Shown here in pieces: positions 1-7,971 of a DNA stretch of 21,143 nt (position 1 is its first letter; each line of letters begins with the position of its first letter). Source of the DNA: a virus. The DNA lies in the IMG/VR virus record IMGVR_UViG_3300020172_002281, positions 1 through 21,143 of that record. One strand, written 5' to 3'. A program made the translations under genes and the position numbers. The notes beneath the pieces are model-generated. The model worked only from the letters and a program-made list of their open reading frames with translations. It did not search any database and was not told the origin of the DNA.

Positions 1-96
1 GAAATATTCTATGTGTATTTTGTGCCATTTATCTGTTGTGTTTGGATAACCAAGACCGATATGTGTATCGCCTATTAAAAATATTTTTTTACTCAT
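1..96 (-). CDS. Metallophosphoesterase N-terminus (SbcD/Mre11/T4 gp47-like), partial
   Basis: The 32 visible residues begin MSKKIFLIGDTHIGLG and run off the left edge. The GDTHIG segment matches the first metal-binding motif (D-x-H) of calcineurin-like phosphoesterases, placed right at the N-terminus as in SbcD/Mre11 and the T4 recombination nuclease subunit gp47. In T4-like phages gp47 works with the gp46 ATPase to resect DNA ends for recombination-dependent replication. The start ATG (complement of 94-96) follows an AT-rich leader. The gene diverges from the LAGLIDADG gene at 165. A different metallophosphatase, such as a Ser/Thr phosphatase, cannot be excluded from 32 residues. Confidence 0.6.
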   Translation of the reverse strand, partial: MSKKIFLIGDTHIGLGYPNTTDKWHKIHIEYF

Positions 97-119
97 GTGT
101 AAAAGGACGGATAGTTTTT

Positions 120-139
120 TAATATATAAATATATAATG
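120..139 (+). promoter_or_regulatory. TATA-rich late-promoter-like box
   Basis: TAATATATAAATATATAATG lies about 30 nt before the LAGLIDADG start at 165. It resembles the TAATATATA boxes found ahead of most genes in the window. The functional role is inferred from recurrence. Confidence 0.4.
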
Positions 140-164
140 TTATATTAAAAAATTAGAGATAGTT

Positions 165-1160
165 ATGAATTATGATATAAATTTTACATATTTTTTAGGA
201 TTTTTATGGTCAGACGGATATGTAGAAAGATATAGAACTATATTGGAAATATTGGAAGATGATGCATTAGAAATAGTTGATAATATTAAATCTATTGATT
301 TTTTAAATATACATACTTCTAGAAGAGCTAGAAAAAATAGAAGACCTCAAATTTCAATTTATTTTTGTGATTCGAAATTTTATGATAATTATCAATCAAA
401 ATACTTTTTAAATAAAAGTGTAAAATCACCTATTGATTTAATAAACGATATACCAAAATATTTGCTTAGATATTTTTATCTCGGATTAATTGATGGTGAT
501 GGTTGTTTTTACTTTAATTTAAAAAATAAATCTAGACAATTTTATCTATCATCTACATATGATCAAGATTGGTCTCATATGGTAAATCTATTTAATTTTT
601 TGAGTATATCTCAATATGAAATAAGAAGAATTGTTGCTAAAAATGGTAATAAATCATCTTATATAAGAATTAAGAAACATAGTGAAATACAATTATTGTA
701 TAATTATTTATATCCTAATGGTTATGAGCTTGGTTTAAAGAGAAAATATAATAAATGTAGTGAGATAGTTGATAACCCACCTAAGAATAGTTCAAATAAA
801 TCTAAAATAGATTTGAAAGAATTGAAAATGAATATTGAATCTGGTATGAAAATACTAGAATTGTCTAAAATATATGAGTGTTCTTGGCGAAAAATTTACG
901 ATTGTTGTAGAAATAATAATATAAAATATGATAAGGGATTCTTTTTGGGTACATATGAGAAAAAAATAAAAATTGAAAAGAAAAGTAAGTTTTTATCATT
1001 CGATGATGCCAAATCATATATGTCCAATCTATCTCTTAAAACACAAAAAGATTGGAATTTGTTCTCTAAAACAATAAGACCTAAGAATATACCAAGTAAT
1101 CCGCAAAAAATATACAAAGATTTTGGATGGATATCTTTGAGTGATTGGTTAGGATATTGA
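165..1160 (+). CDS. Free-standing LAGLIDADG homing endonuclease with C-terminal GW-DWLG repeat
   Basis: This 331-aa protein has two LAGLIDADG-type helices: YFLGFLWSDGYV (residues 9-20, metal-binding Asp17) and YLGLIDGDGCF (105-115, Asp112). It should fold as a monomeric two-motif homing endonuclease that cuts a long asymmetric DNA site and spreads its own gene. Residues about 215-258 look like a helix-turn-helix or recognition-helix segment. The C-terminal 54 residues (278-331), ending GWISLSDWLGY with an IPSNP motif, resemble the repeat unit known from phage integrases and algal proteins (PHINT_rpt-type), probably another DNA-binding module. The gene is visibly more AT-rich than the structural genes around it, as expected for a recent mobile insertion. 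No intein or intron halves flank it, so it appears free-standing between the phosphoesterase and tail tube genes. Confidence 0.85.
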   Translation: MNYDINFTYFLGFLWSDGYVERYRTILEILEDDALEIVDNIKSIDFLNIHTSRRARKNRRPQISIYFCDSKFYDNYQSKYFLNKSVKSPIDLINDIPKYLLRYFYLGLIDGDGCFYFNLKNKSRQFYLSSTYDQDWSHMVNLFNFLSISQYEIRRIVAKNGNKSSYIRIKKHSEIQLLYNYLYPNGYELGLKRKYNKCSEIVDNPPKNSSNKSKIDLKELKMNIESGMKILELSKIYECSWRKIYDCCRNNNIKYDKGFFLGTYEKKIKIEKKSKFLSFDDAKSYMSNLSLKTQKDWNLFSKTIRPKNIPSNPQKIYKDFGWISLSDWLGY

Positions 1161-1255
1161 AAATGGAAAAAATTTGCTTTTTTAATATAATATATACATT
1201 ATAGTTAAGCCTTTTAAAAAAAACAGAAGGTAAAAAACAGTAGAGAAAAAACTGT

Positions 1256-1265
1256 TAATATATAC
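1256..1265 (+). promoter_or_regulatory. TAATATATAC late-promoter-like box for tail tube
   Basis: This TAATATATA-type box is 43 nt upstream of the tail tube ATG. A second box, TAATATAATATATAC, lies at 1183-1197. Together with a 13-nt palindrome at 1272-1284, these fill the 148-nt gap after the LAGLIDADG gene. Confidence 0.4.
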
Positions 1266-1308
1266 TTTATGATTGCCCGGCAATTACAAAAAAAAATAAT
1301 AAAAAAGC

Positions 1309-1932
1309 ATGCCATTACCACATTATACACAGATAAGTAACGTTGGTACACCAGGTGGACCAGGTACATTACCAGAAGAGGTAGTATACACAAATTTATT
1401 TGAAATTACTTTCGTACTGCCGGTCATTTTGACAGCACAGAGTAGATCCCCACTTCTTCTTTTAGAGAATGCAACGAAAGTTGATTTCAGTAACCTTACA
1501 TCTTTTGATATTTCAACTAAAGAACAAAGGTTCAAGTATTCAACCAGGGTTTTTCAAACTACACCGACTAAGACCAGTGGTGAGATTGTGATACCTTTCC
1601 AGGTAAACGTTAACAACGCGGGTTCTATGGATGTATGGAACACATTGAAAGCTTGGTATGACCTCGTTTTCAACTCACAAAATGGAACATTGCATTATAA
1701 GAGTGATTTGATTGGAACTATAATGGTCAATCAACATGATAAAAAAGGTGTTGTTATTAGAAGGGTTACTTTCCAAAACTGTCAGATGTCAAAACTTGGT
1801 GGTTACTCATTAGACTGGGCTTCTAATGATATCGTCAATAGTGTTGATGCAACTTTCTTATACGATTACTTCGTAGATGAATACATTGATCAAGGTTTCG
1901 GATTGAACAGTCCAGTTGTCAAAGGATACTAA
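1309..1932 (+). CDS. Tail tube protein (T4 gp19 family)
   Basis: This 207-aa protein resembles the T4 gp19 family of contractile-tail tube subunits, which stack as hexameric rings from the baseplate and form the DNA channel inside the sheath. Visible family features are a beta-rich N-terminal half, a central W-x3-KAWYDLVF helix (about 110-122), a G-x-L-x-YKSDLIG strand, a basic GVVIRRVTFQNCQ strand, and a C-terminal hydrophobic DATFLYDYF strand. Length is close to gp19 (about 160 aa) plus a short N-terminal extension. The ATG follows an A-rich leader with no Shine-Dalgarno sequence. A strong hairpin terminator follows at once. In T4 the tube gene sits directly after the sheath gene; here the sheath is 2 kb away on the other strand. 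Confidence 0.82.
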   Translation: MPLPHYTQISNVGTPGGPGTLPEEVVYTNLFEITFVLPVILTAQSRSPLLLLENATKVDFSNLTSFDISTKEQRFKYSTRVFQTTPTKTSGEIVIPFQVNVNNAGSMDVWNTLKAWYDLVFNSQNGTLHYKSDLIGTIMVNQHDKKGVVIRRVTFQNCQMSKLGGYSLDWASNDIVNSVDATFLYDYFVDEYIDQGFGLNSPVVKGY

Positions 1933-1937
1933 AAATA

Positions 1938-1965
1938 AAAAAGAGGCGAATCGCCTCTTTTTTTT
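1938..1965 (+). terminator. Intrinsic terminator after tail tube gene
   Basis: A perfect GAGGCG/CGCCTC stem extended by A/T pairs, with loop AAT, is followed by eight T. It begins six bases after the tail tube stop. The A-tract on the other side could also let it work leftward. Confidence 0.85.
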
Positions 1966-1973
1966 GTAACAAT

Positions 1974-2001
1974 AAAAAAAACCGACTTTTGTCGGTTTTT
2001 T
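1974..2001 (-). terminator. Bidirectional terminator between tail tube and hsp20
   Basis: The stem AACCGAC/GTCGGTT with loop TTTT is flanked by A7 on the left and T7 on the right. It lies just past the leftward Hsp20 stop, so it probably ends that transcript and backs up the tail tube terminator. Confidence 0.75.
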
Positions 2002-2014
2002 ATTTTAAAACATA

Positions 2015-2488
2015 TTAGTTTACTTTGATTGTTCTGTAGTTAGAGTTTGTAGTACTCTTTGGAACGATTACTGTAAGAATTCCGTTATCATACTTAGCTC
2101 TTGAATCGTTTGTGTTTACGTTTAATGGAAGGTTGAACTCTCTTGTGAAGTTAGAGTAGTTGAACTCTCTGTAAGAATAAGTAGAAGGTCTTTCGTACGT
2201 AGTCTCGTTAGCTCTGATAGTCAATGTGTTGTTGTTGTATGCAACCTCAAATGAATCGTTAGTGTAACCAGGTGCAGCCAATTCGAAAACGTAAGAATCT
2301 GTGTTTTCGTATGCGTTAACTGCCGGTGTGCTAGGAGTTGTACTTGTTAAAGTAGTTACTGCACTATTGAACGGTAAGTTTGAGAAAGGTGCAACATTCC
2401 ATGCGTTGAATGGGTTGTTGTTTGACCATAAAGACCAATTAGTCTCAGGTGTGTTCCAAAGTTTGTTTGTGTTGTTTGTGTTTGTCAT
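2015..2488 (-). CDS. hsp20: Small heat shock protein, Hsp20/alpha-crystallin family
   Basis: The 157-aa product has a low-complexity Asn/Thr/Trp-rich N-terminal arm (1-58) and an alpha-crystallin domain from about residue 60. Visible landmarks are YVFELAAPGY (strand with the usual PG turn), LTIRAN, YREFNYSNFTREFNLP, and the signature A-x3-NGILTVIVPK (131-144). Small heat shock proteins are ATP-independent holdases. T4-like cyanophages and other large phages often carry one, presumably to protect virion or host proteins during infection. It is a single leftward gene between two rightward structural genes, with its own A-rich leader and a terminator behind it. The C-terminal I-x-V sequence is close to the I-x-I anchor used in sHsp oligomers. 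Confidence 0.9.
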   Translation of the reverse strand: MTNTNNTNKLWNTPETNWSLWSNNNPFNAWNVAPFSNLPFNSAVTTLTSTTPSTPAVNAYENTDSYVFELAAPGYTNDSFEVAYNNNTLTIRANETTYERPSTYSYREFNYSNFTREFNLPLNVNTNDSRAKYDNGILTVIVPKSTTNSNYRTIKVN

Positions 2489-2586
2489 TTTTCTTTCGAT
2501 TTATTTTTATTTTATATCGTTTGTGTAAAACAAAGTTTATTAAAAATCATAAAAAATAATAAGTTATTGGGGAGCAATAGCCACCC

Positions 2587-2596
2587 TAATATATAT
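2587..2596 (+). promoter_or_regulatory. TAATATATAT late-promoter-like box for gp26-like gene
   Basis: This box lies 19 nt before the ATG at 2616, followed by an A-rich leader. It is part of the recurrent set of TAATATATA boxes. Confidence 0.45.
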
Positions 2597-2615
2597 CAAA
2601 AAATAAACGAATAAA

Positions 2616-3575
2616 ATGTCAGACAATAATCAAATGAACGACGAAGATTACCTGAGAAGACATCTCGAGGATCTCGAGCAGAACAAAAGGTCACAGGAGG
2701 TGGAACCAGTTGTGCATAGTGATATTCCCTTCGCTGCAAAAGAGAGTTATGCAGAAAACACAAAGGTGAGTGATCTACAGTTCTTTAACTTCGACATAAA
2801 AGAGTTGCCATGTGGTCAATTCTATCCACAGGGTTCCGTTATTATGATAAGACCTGCTCAAGTAAGAGAGATCCAGGCATATTCTATGGTGGATGATAAT
2901 AACTTCTACGACATCGTAGAAAAGATGAACGATATGTTACAATCGTGTATTCGTATAAAATATTCTGATGGTAAGATAGGATCATATCTTGATATCAAGG
3001 ATCAAGATAGACTTTACCTTATATTTACCATAAGGGAACTTACGTTTCAACAGGGTAACTCATTGAATGTGAATGTTAGATGTAATTGTGGTCAAGAACT
3101 TCAGTTAGAATTGACACGTAAAAACTTTAGTTTCCATGAAATTGATGAGAAACTTTTGAAGTTTTATAACAAAAATACTGGATCATATAAATTTACTACC
3201 ATTAATGGTAAAACTTTTGAATTGACACCACCTAACATTGGTCTTCAGAAAGCTTTCACTGATTATATAATCAAAGAAAATAATGATAAGAAGGCACCTA
3301 ACCTTGCGTTTTTAAAGATAATACCTTTTATGCTCTCTGGTCGATCAAGTATAACGTATGAAGGTATAAAAGCCAAATTGAAGGATTTTGAGGATATGGA
3401 TGAAGTTTCTTTTCAGTTTCTAAACGCGGCTGTCGGTAAGATGACATTTGGTATCAAAGAATTGAAGAAAGATTGTGTGTGTGGTGAGGAGATCCACGCA
3501 GATATGCAGTTTCCCAACGGAGCGTCAGGTATTTTCGTTATTCATGATGCCTTTGAAGCATATATTAAAGAATAA
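2616..3575 (+). CDS. Baseplate hub protein, T4 gp26-like (T4_baseplate family)
   Basis: The protein is 319 aa. A polar, probably disordered N-terminus (1-50) precedes a domain that opens with an ELPCGQFYP segment. Two Cys-x-Cys pairs, RCNCGQE (156/158) and DCVCGEE (287/289), could together bind one zinc ion. The pattern YLDIKDQDRLYLIFTIRELTFQ followed by a CxCG strand is what I recall from T4 gp26-type baseplate proteins of marine and Bacteroidetes myoviruses. gp26 takes part in building the hub of the tail baseplate. It is followed after 4 nt by a short acidic gene, as expected for a gp26/gp51-type assembly pair. Zinc binding is inferred, and the family assignment comes from memory of patterns rather than an alignment. 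Confidence 0.6.
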   Translation: MSDNNQMNDEDYLRRHLEDLEQNKRSQEVEPVVHSDIPFAAKESYAENTKVSDLQFFNFDIKELPCGQFYPQGSVIMIRPAQVREIQAYSMVDDNNFYDIVEKMNDMLQSCIRIKYSDGKIGSYLDIKDQDRLYLIFTIRELTFQQGNSLNVNVRCNCGQELQLELTRKNFSFHEIDEKLLKFYNKNTGSYKFTTINGKTFELTPPNIGLQKAFTDYIIKENNDKKAPNLAFLKIIPFMLSGRSSITYEGIKAKLKDFEDMDEVSFQFLNAAVGKMTFGIKELKKDCVCGEEIHADMQFPNGASGIFVIHDAFEAYIKE

Positions 3576-3579
3576 ATTG

Positions 3580-3792
3580 ATGTTACAGAAACACTTTCAT
3601 ACTCAGGAAGAGTCTATGGATCGGTGGCCGTTTTGGATGTTTGAGGAAAACATAAAGATAGTTAATGAGATAGCAGAGGAGGAGGAAAAACAAAAGAAAC
3701 AAGATGAACAAGGGCAGAGCGCTAGTATGCCAGACACAAACTCGATGATGCGTAATGCTTCGAATATGACAAATAATATTCCTAAGTTTTAA
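3580..3792 (+). CDS. Small acidic protein, candidate baseplate assembly factor (gp51-like position)
   Basis: A 70-aa protein starts at ATG 3580, 4 nt after the gp26-like stop and in the +1 frame. An earlier in-frame Met at 3475 would lie inside the gp26-like gene and give unlikely Cys/Arg-rich sequence, so the later start is preferred. The sequence has a conserved-looking RWPFWMFEENIK segment, then a charged helix (EEEEKQKK) and a Ser/Asn/Met-rich tail. Short proteins with an aromatic 'mPyye'-like core often follow the gp26-type gene as tail or hub assembly chaperones. The role here rests mainly on position. Translation is probably coupled to the upstream gene. A terminator follows directly. 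Confidence 0.6.
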   Translation: MLQKHFHTQEESMDRWPFWMFEENIKIVNEIAEEEEKQKKQDEQGQSASMPDTNSMMRNASNMTNNIPKF

Positions 3793-3793
3793 T

Positions 3794-3824
3794 AAAAACC
3801 CATTCAATTTGAATGGGTTTTTTG
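3794..3824 (+). terminator. Terminator after gp26/gp51-like genes
   Basis: The inverted repeat AACCCATTCAA/TTGAATGGGTT, almost without a loop, is followed by T6 GTTT just past the stop at 3792. Confidence 0.85.
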
Positions 3825-3843
3825 TTTGTATAAATTACTTAAT

Positions 3844-3877
3844 AAAAAAAAGAGACCATTTGGTCTCTTTTTTTTTT
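3844..3877 (-). terminator. Terminator after sheath gene (bidirectional)
   Basis: The stem AGAGACCA/TGGTCTCT, with long A tracts on the left and T tracts on the right, lies 15 nt past the leftward sheath stop. Read leftward it ends in a U-run. Confidence 0.8.
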
Positions 3878-3891
3878 AGTTTTATGTCTTA

Positions 3892-6800
3892 TTATAAGAA
3901 TCCACCTGCCGCAATAGCTCCAGTTCTTAATATAGTCACATTGTTGACAATGATACCCATACCTTTTATTGGTTCTACATAAGTATCCAATACACCTATT
4001 TGGTTATCGATAATTTCTGATGTGTTGTTCTCTTCATCCATTTTGTTGAAGTAGTTGTAGAGACCATTTCTTCCTACGTAAGTTTCACAAATAACGTCAG
4101 CTCTGAGTTTGATTTCTGCTCTGATGTCTGATGTGTTGAATCTCCATTGGAAGTCTAACAACATTCTCGATAATTCTCTTTCGAGTTCAATAAGCACCTC
4201 TCTTACGTGAATGAAAGATAATGCCGATTTGTAAAGTGTTTGTGCAGTGTTTTCAGTTTCGATAATGTGTCCTCTGTTTCTTTTGAAAACGAGTGGATTT
4301 ATCTGTGCACCATTCAACCATTCGATGTCTGTTGGGTTGAAGTCAGCTTCGAGTCCGTTTATACCGATTATTCTACCATTTGTCACACCCGCTGCGATTG
4401 TCCATGGTGTTATACCACCCACGTTTGATGTGTGTTTTCTCATATATGTCGTTGCAACGAATGATGCAGGTGGGAAATCTAACGGTCTACCGTTATCGTT
4501 CACTTTTACATATGGTAAGAAGTATCCAGTACATGTTGTTCCAGCTCCATCTCCGAATGAGTATAAGAATGCAGGGTTACTTGTAGGATCTGCTCCTTTT
4601 GCGATATATTCTGCTTGAAGAACTCCTTCACCGTTCACGAATGATGGTGAGCTTGAGTTTTTGAACGCTTTTATTGAAGGCATATTGATGAATCCGAATG
4701 CATCAAGTCTTTCTCCACATATATCAACTAATTGTTGTTTAGATCTCTCTGTAAGACCATTACCAAATGAGTCAATCAAATATCTGAAGTCAATTGCTTC
4801 TTTATTTGTTACTGCTTTGAACAATGGTGTTCCTTTTGCAACAACATTTAGTATTTGGTTTTGTCTAACTTCTGTTCCGTCAGGCATAGATGCTTGTCTT
4901 ACTCTGAAACCTTTCAATGAAATGGCTTTATAAGTTTCTACATAGTCTTCTACCTTCTTATATCTCATAGTCTGGTATGCTGCACCTGTATAGATTTTCT
5001 TAATTTTAGCATCACATGTAATCTCAGCAAGTGCTGTATTTCCAGCGTATTGTGTTTTATTCACAACTCTTGTTAACTTTCTAGGTGCTTCACCGAATGC
5101 GAGTGTAGTTTCGTCGTATTCTGCCTCTAAGAAGTCTCCTTTTATAATTTCAGTATATCTTGCAGCGTCTACAATTATTTTGTTTGGTTGCTCTACGTAT
5201 CCTGTAGGAATTTCAATTTCTATAGTTTGTTTGAAATTAGAGTCTGCTGAATTTACGTATATCTTACTATTCGACTTAACTCCTTTTGCAGGTGATTCAT
5301 AGTCCCATAGTTCTGTGTCGAATTCAACATTCAGTTTATCACCATCAAATGACATCGTTAGGTTGTGAACTTTGTCGTTAATATCGTATATTCTGTCTAC
5401 TGAAATAAGTTTTTCGTATGTAGTGTTCTCATTTACTTGGTATACGTGATCATCTGAAGATGATCCACCAAACAAAGTATTGTTCTGTCTACCTGATACG
5501 ATTGTGAAAGTTCCTGAGTTCAATGATGAACCTGGTATTTGTATAACATCGTTTAGGTTGAAATCTGGATCTTTTGATTTACTATTACTAGTGAATACGA
5601 TGTAATCATTTCCTGCAAAACTGGATGTTACTCCTGTTCCACTGAATCCAGAGATAGTAGAACTTAATTCTCCAGGAACAAAAGTTACACTATATGTTGC
5701 AAATACATTCAAACTTGCGTTATACCTTATCCTATTGTTGTAGAAGAAGTCACCTGAGTTTATCTGACCGTCGTAGAACTTGTTATATAATTCAGAGTAT
5801 TTAGCCACACTTCCTGTTAGACCACTCGTAATAAGTGTGGAATCAGAAGTAACAAGTCTTTTAGTTCCAAGTATTTGCTCGTTGTCTGTTGAATAGAATA
5901 CTAAGAATTCGTTGTTTATTATGTTGTATAGTTTTGAATTTGTAGTACCATCATAACCATTACTTCCGTATAATCCTGTATCAATTACGAATGATTTTTC
6001 TTTTGTTTCAGATGTTTCAATTGACTCTATTCTTGCATTTTCGAGTGAAAATTTGGCACCGTTTGGAGTTAATAACATTGTCATTTTTGTCCTGTTTGTG
6101 CTATCTAATAAACCTACAAGTCTGTTGAACATTTTGAATCTTCTATATGTTTCATAGTCTTTTTTGTCTGGTGTTTTATTAGTACCTTTGAAAGTAATTC
6201 TAATTTTACCACTAAATTCTCCTTGACCAACAAGTCCTTGCCATGGTAAATTCCATCCCCATCCGTTTGGATCCCATGCAAAGTTAGATGATACGTTTAT
6301 CCCTTCTACAACGTAATCGGTTCCAGGTGACATATGTTTGAACTTCGGCGCTACAGCATTACTATATTCTACGGTAACGTTGGTGTGATTAGGTACTACT
6401 GCGAATCCTTGTTGTAGAATTGAGTATGTTGCGAATCCTAATACGACGTCTGTTGCTGCAGGGGTTGGTGCTTCTTCAGATTTACTACTTGTTAGAACTT
6501 TGAAGTTACCAGTTGAATCCATAACGTATGCAGATGTCATAATCTGAACTTTTGAACTAGTTGCGAAACTTAGTGAAGATACTGAGAAAGTTACCGTCTG
6601 TGGTGTCAATGTTAATAGATTGTCTCCAACGACAGCGTATGCGTTAGGATCTATTGTGTATGCAACCGACATAGTTCCAACTCCAATTGATGCTGATGAT
6701 GTTGCGGTAAGACGTACGTTCCTTACGAACTCTTCTGAATAGAAACTTGTTCTAGTTGCGTTTACTTGTACACCACTTGTAGCAGGAATGTTACCGGCTG

Positions 6801-7914
6801 CAAATGCGTGAGATTTAGAATCGATTGTCATATCACCTGCGGATAATGAAGCAACGTTTCCAACTAATGCAGTAACGTTTCCTGGTAAATCTAAAGGATT
6901 TGCAGCGAATTCAACCTCACTCATTATTGTTTCGCTGTATGAAAGGAAATCTATTGATTTTTTGTTTGTTCCAGCGATTGTTTGTCCGATTATATCGAGT
7001 TTACCATTATAGTAGTCTTCTTCTACAATCTCACTATTGTATGCACAGAATATACCGGTTTTGTCAGTATCTCTGTTGATTGTAGTCTCAATGAAAACAT
7101 TTCTTCCGTTTGCATCTCTAAAGTAAGGAATCAATGAAAGTCCTTCGTAGTATGCTAAAGCAGTAACGTTTCTATCACTTGCGAAGTTTCTTACCTCTTC
7201 TTTTCTTAATCCACTTGCGTTGAAGTATGCACTCCATCTTGGATCAATTGATAGTGATTTGTAGTCTGACCAGTCACCCGCCACAATTACTACATCAACC
7301 ATATAATCAGATGCGTAGTCATTTGCGTTTACGTATGGTGGTAATTTCTCTACGGAACCATACCACTCAATAAGTGTTCTGTCGAATCCAGATACCTGAG
7401 AGTTGAACACGAAAACGGTTGCATATCTGTCAGATAAGTTTGTTAAACTGAATGCTCTATCATCATAACCACTATTGTTTTTAGTCAGGTTTATGAATGC
7501 ATCAGTATCTCTTTTCCAGAATCCTGTTGTGTTGTGGAATCTTCTGTAAGCACCGAGTCTTTCGATGTCATTAGATGAGTTAGATGATGTGGATATAGAT
7601 TTGTATTCGATAGTGTCTAATGCGTCGTCTGTTACGAGTAGGTTCATTGCGAATACCGGTGCAGATTCTAGCATTTTGGATACGGTTCTGTGAAAGAACG
7701 ATCCTTTTCTCTCTAATCCTCTGTCTAAAGTTCCGAAAATCGACTCTAAATCGTTGACCGATGTTATCCTCACTGGAGTGTTAACCGGTCCTTTTTTGGA
7801 GACACCGATTACGAGGTTGGTAAGTCCCTCTACGACAGGAGTTGCTATGACCGAGTTGTCATACTCTTCCAAGAAGATACCAGGCCTCTTGTATTTTCCA
7901 ATTTGAATTGCCAT
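3892..7914 (-). CDS. Tail sheath protein (T4 gp18-like), double length
   Basis: This 1340-aa contractile-tail sheath protein polymerises around the tail tube and contracts at injection. The N-terminus (RPGIFLEEYD, then a VEGLTNLVIGVSKKGP strand and an RITSVNDLESIFG motif) is typical of sheath proteins. The C-terminal part, from about residue 1035, has the conserved hydrolase-resistant core: SKQQLVDICGERLDAFGFIN, TPWTIAAGV, GRIIGINGLEADFNP, and helices HVREVLIELERELSRMLLDF. T4 gp18 is 659 aa. The extra length lies between about 340 and 1010 and is Ser/Thr/Val-rich, beta-type sequence, probably one or more surface domains inserted in the loop region. It has its own TATA box and is followed, not overlapped, by a terminator. 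No frame disruption is visible. Confidence 0.9.
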   Translation of the reverse strand: MAIQIGKYKRPGIFLEEYDNSVIATPVVEGLTNLVIGVSKKGPVNTPVRITSVNDLESIFGTLDRGLERKGSFFHRTVSKMLESAPVFAMNLLVTDDALDTIEYKSISTSSNSSNDIERLGAYRRFHNTTGFWKRDTDAFINLTKNNSGYDDRAFSLTNLSDRYATVFVFNSQVSGFDRTLIEWYGSVEKLPPYVNANDYASDYMVDVVIVAGDWSDYKSLSIDPRWSAYFNASGLRKEEVRNFASDRNVTALAYYEGLSLIPYFRDANGRNVFIETTINRDTDKTGIFCAYNSEIVEEDYYNGKLDIIGQTIAGTNKKSIDFLSYSETIMSEVEFAANPLDLPGNVTALVGNVASLSAGDMTIDSKSHAFAAGNIPATSGVQVNATRTSFYSEEFVRNVRLTATSSASIGVGTMSVAYTIDPNAYAVVGDNLLTLTPQTVTFSVSSLSFATSSKVQIMTSAYVMDSTGNFKVLTSSKSEEAPTPAATDVVLGFATYSILQQGFAVVPNHTNVTVEYSNAVAPKFKHMSPGTDYVVEGINVSSNFAWDPNGWGWNLPWQGLVGQGEFSGKIRITFKGTNKTPDKKDYETYRRFKMFNRLVGLLDSTNRTKMTMLLTPNGAKFSLENARIESIETSETKEKSFVIDTGLYGSNGYDGTTNSKLYNIINNEFLVFYSTDNEQILGTKRLVTSDSTLITSGLTGSVAKYSELYNKFYDGQINSGDFFYNNRIRYNASLNVFATYSVTFVPGELSSTISGFSGTGVTSSFAGNDYIVFTSNSKSKDPDFNLNDVIQIPGSSLNSGTFTIVSGRQNNTLFGGSSSDDHVYQVNENTTYEKLISVDRIYDINDKVHNLTMSFDGDKLNVEFDTELWDYESPAKGVKSNSKIYVNSADSNFKQTIEIEIPTGYVEQPNKIIVDAARYTEIIKGDFLEAEYDETTLAFGEAPRKLTRVVNKTQYAGNTALAEITCDAKIKKIYTGAAYQTMRYKKVEDYVETYKAISLKGFRVRQASMPDGTEVRQNQILNVVAKGTPLFKAVTNKEAIDFRYLIDSFGNGLTERSKQQLVDICGERLDAFGFINMPSIKAFKNSSSPSFVNGEGVLQAEYIAKGADPTSNPAFLYSFGDGAGTTCTGYFLPYVKVNDNGRPLDFPPASFVATTYMRKHTSNVGGITPWTIAAGVTNGRIIGINGLEADFNPTDIEWLNGAQINPLVFKRNRGHIIETENTAQTLYKSALSFIHVREVLIELERELSRMLLDFQWRFNTSDIRAEIKLRADVICETYVGRNGLYNYFNKMDEENNTSEIIDNQIGVLDTYVEPIKGMGIIVNNVTILRTGAIAAGGFL

Positions 7915-7940
7915 ATTTTTGTCTTAATTTTTTTTGTATG

Positions 7941-7950
7941 TTATATATAA
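7941..7950 (-). promoter_or_regulatory. TTATATATAA late-promoter-like box for sheath
   Basis: This palindromic box is 26 nt upstream of the sheath ATG on the minus strand, followed by a purine/A-rich leader. Confidence 0.45.
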
Positions 7951-7971
7951 AACCCGAAAAGCCATTTTTTC

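Noticed and set aside
1236-1256. Hairpin AACAGT/ACTGTT after the LAGLIDADG gene
   Set aside because: It has a six-base stem with an eight-base A-rich loop and no T-run, so it is too weak to call a terminator.
2564-2578. TATTG-GGGAG-CAATA hairpin before the gp26-like gene
   Set aside because: The five-base stem, with a purine loop, could occur by chance. It is not supported as a regulator.
3475-3579. Long form of the 70-aa gene starting within the gp26-like gene
   Set aside because: The extension reads as out-of-frame coding sequence. It is kept only as a frameshift hypothesis.
4240-4933. Several open frames on the plus strand opposite the sheath gene
   Set aside because: They are antisense to a clearly coding sheath region, with no recognisable product, no TATA box and no leader.
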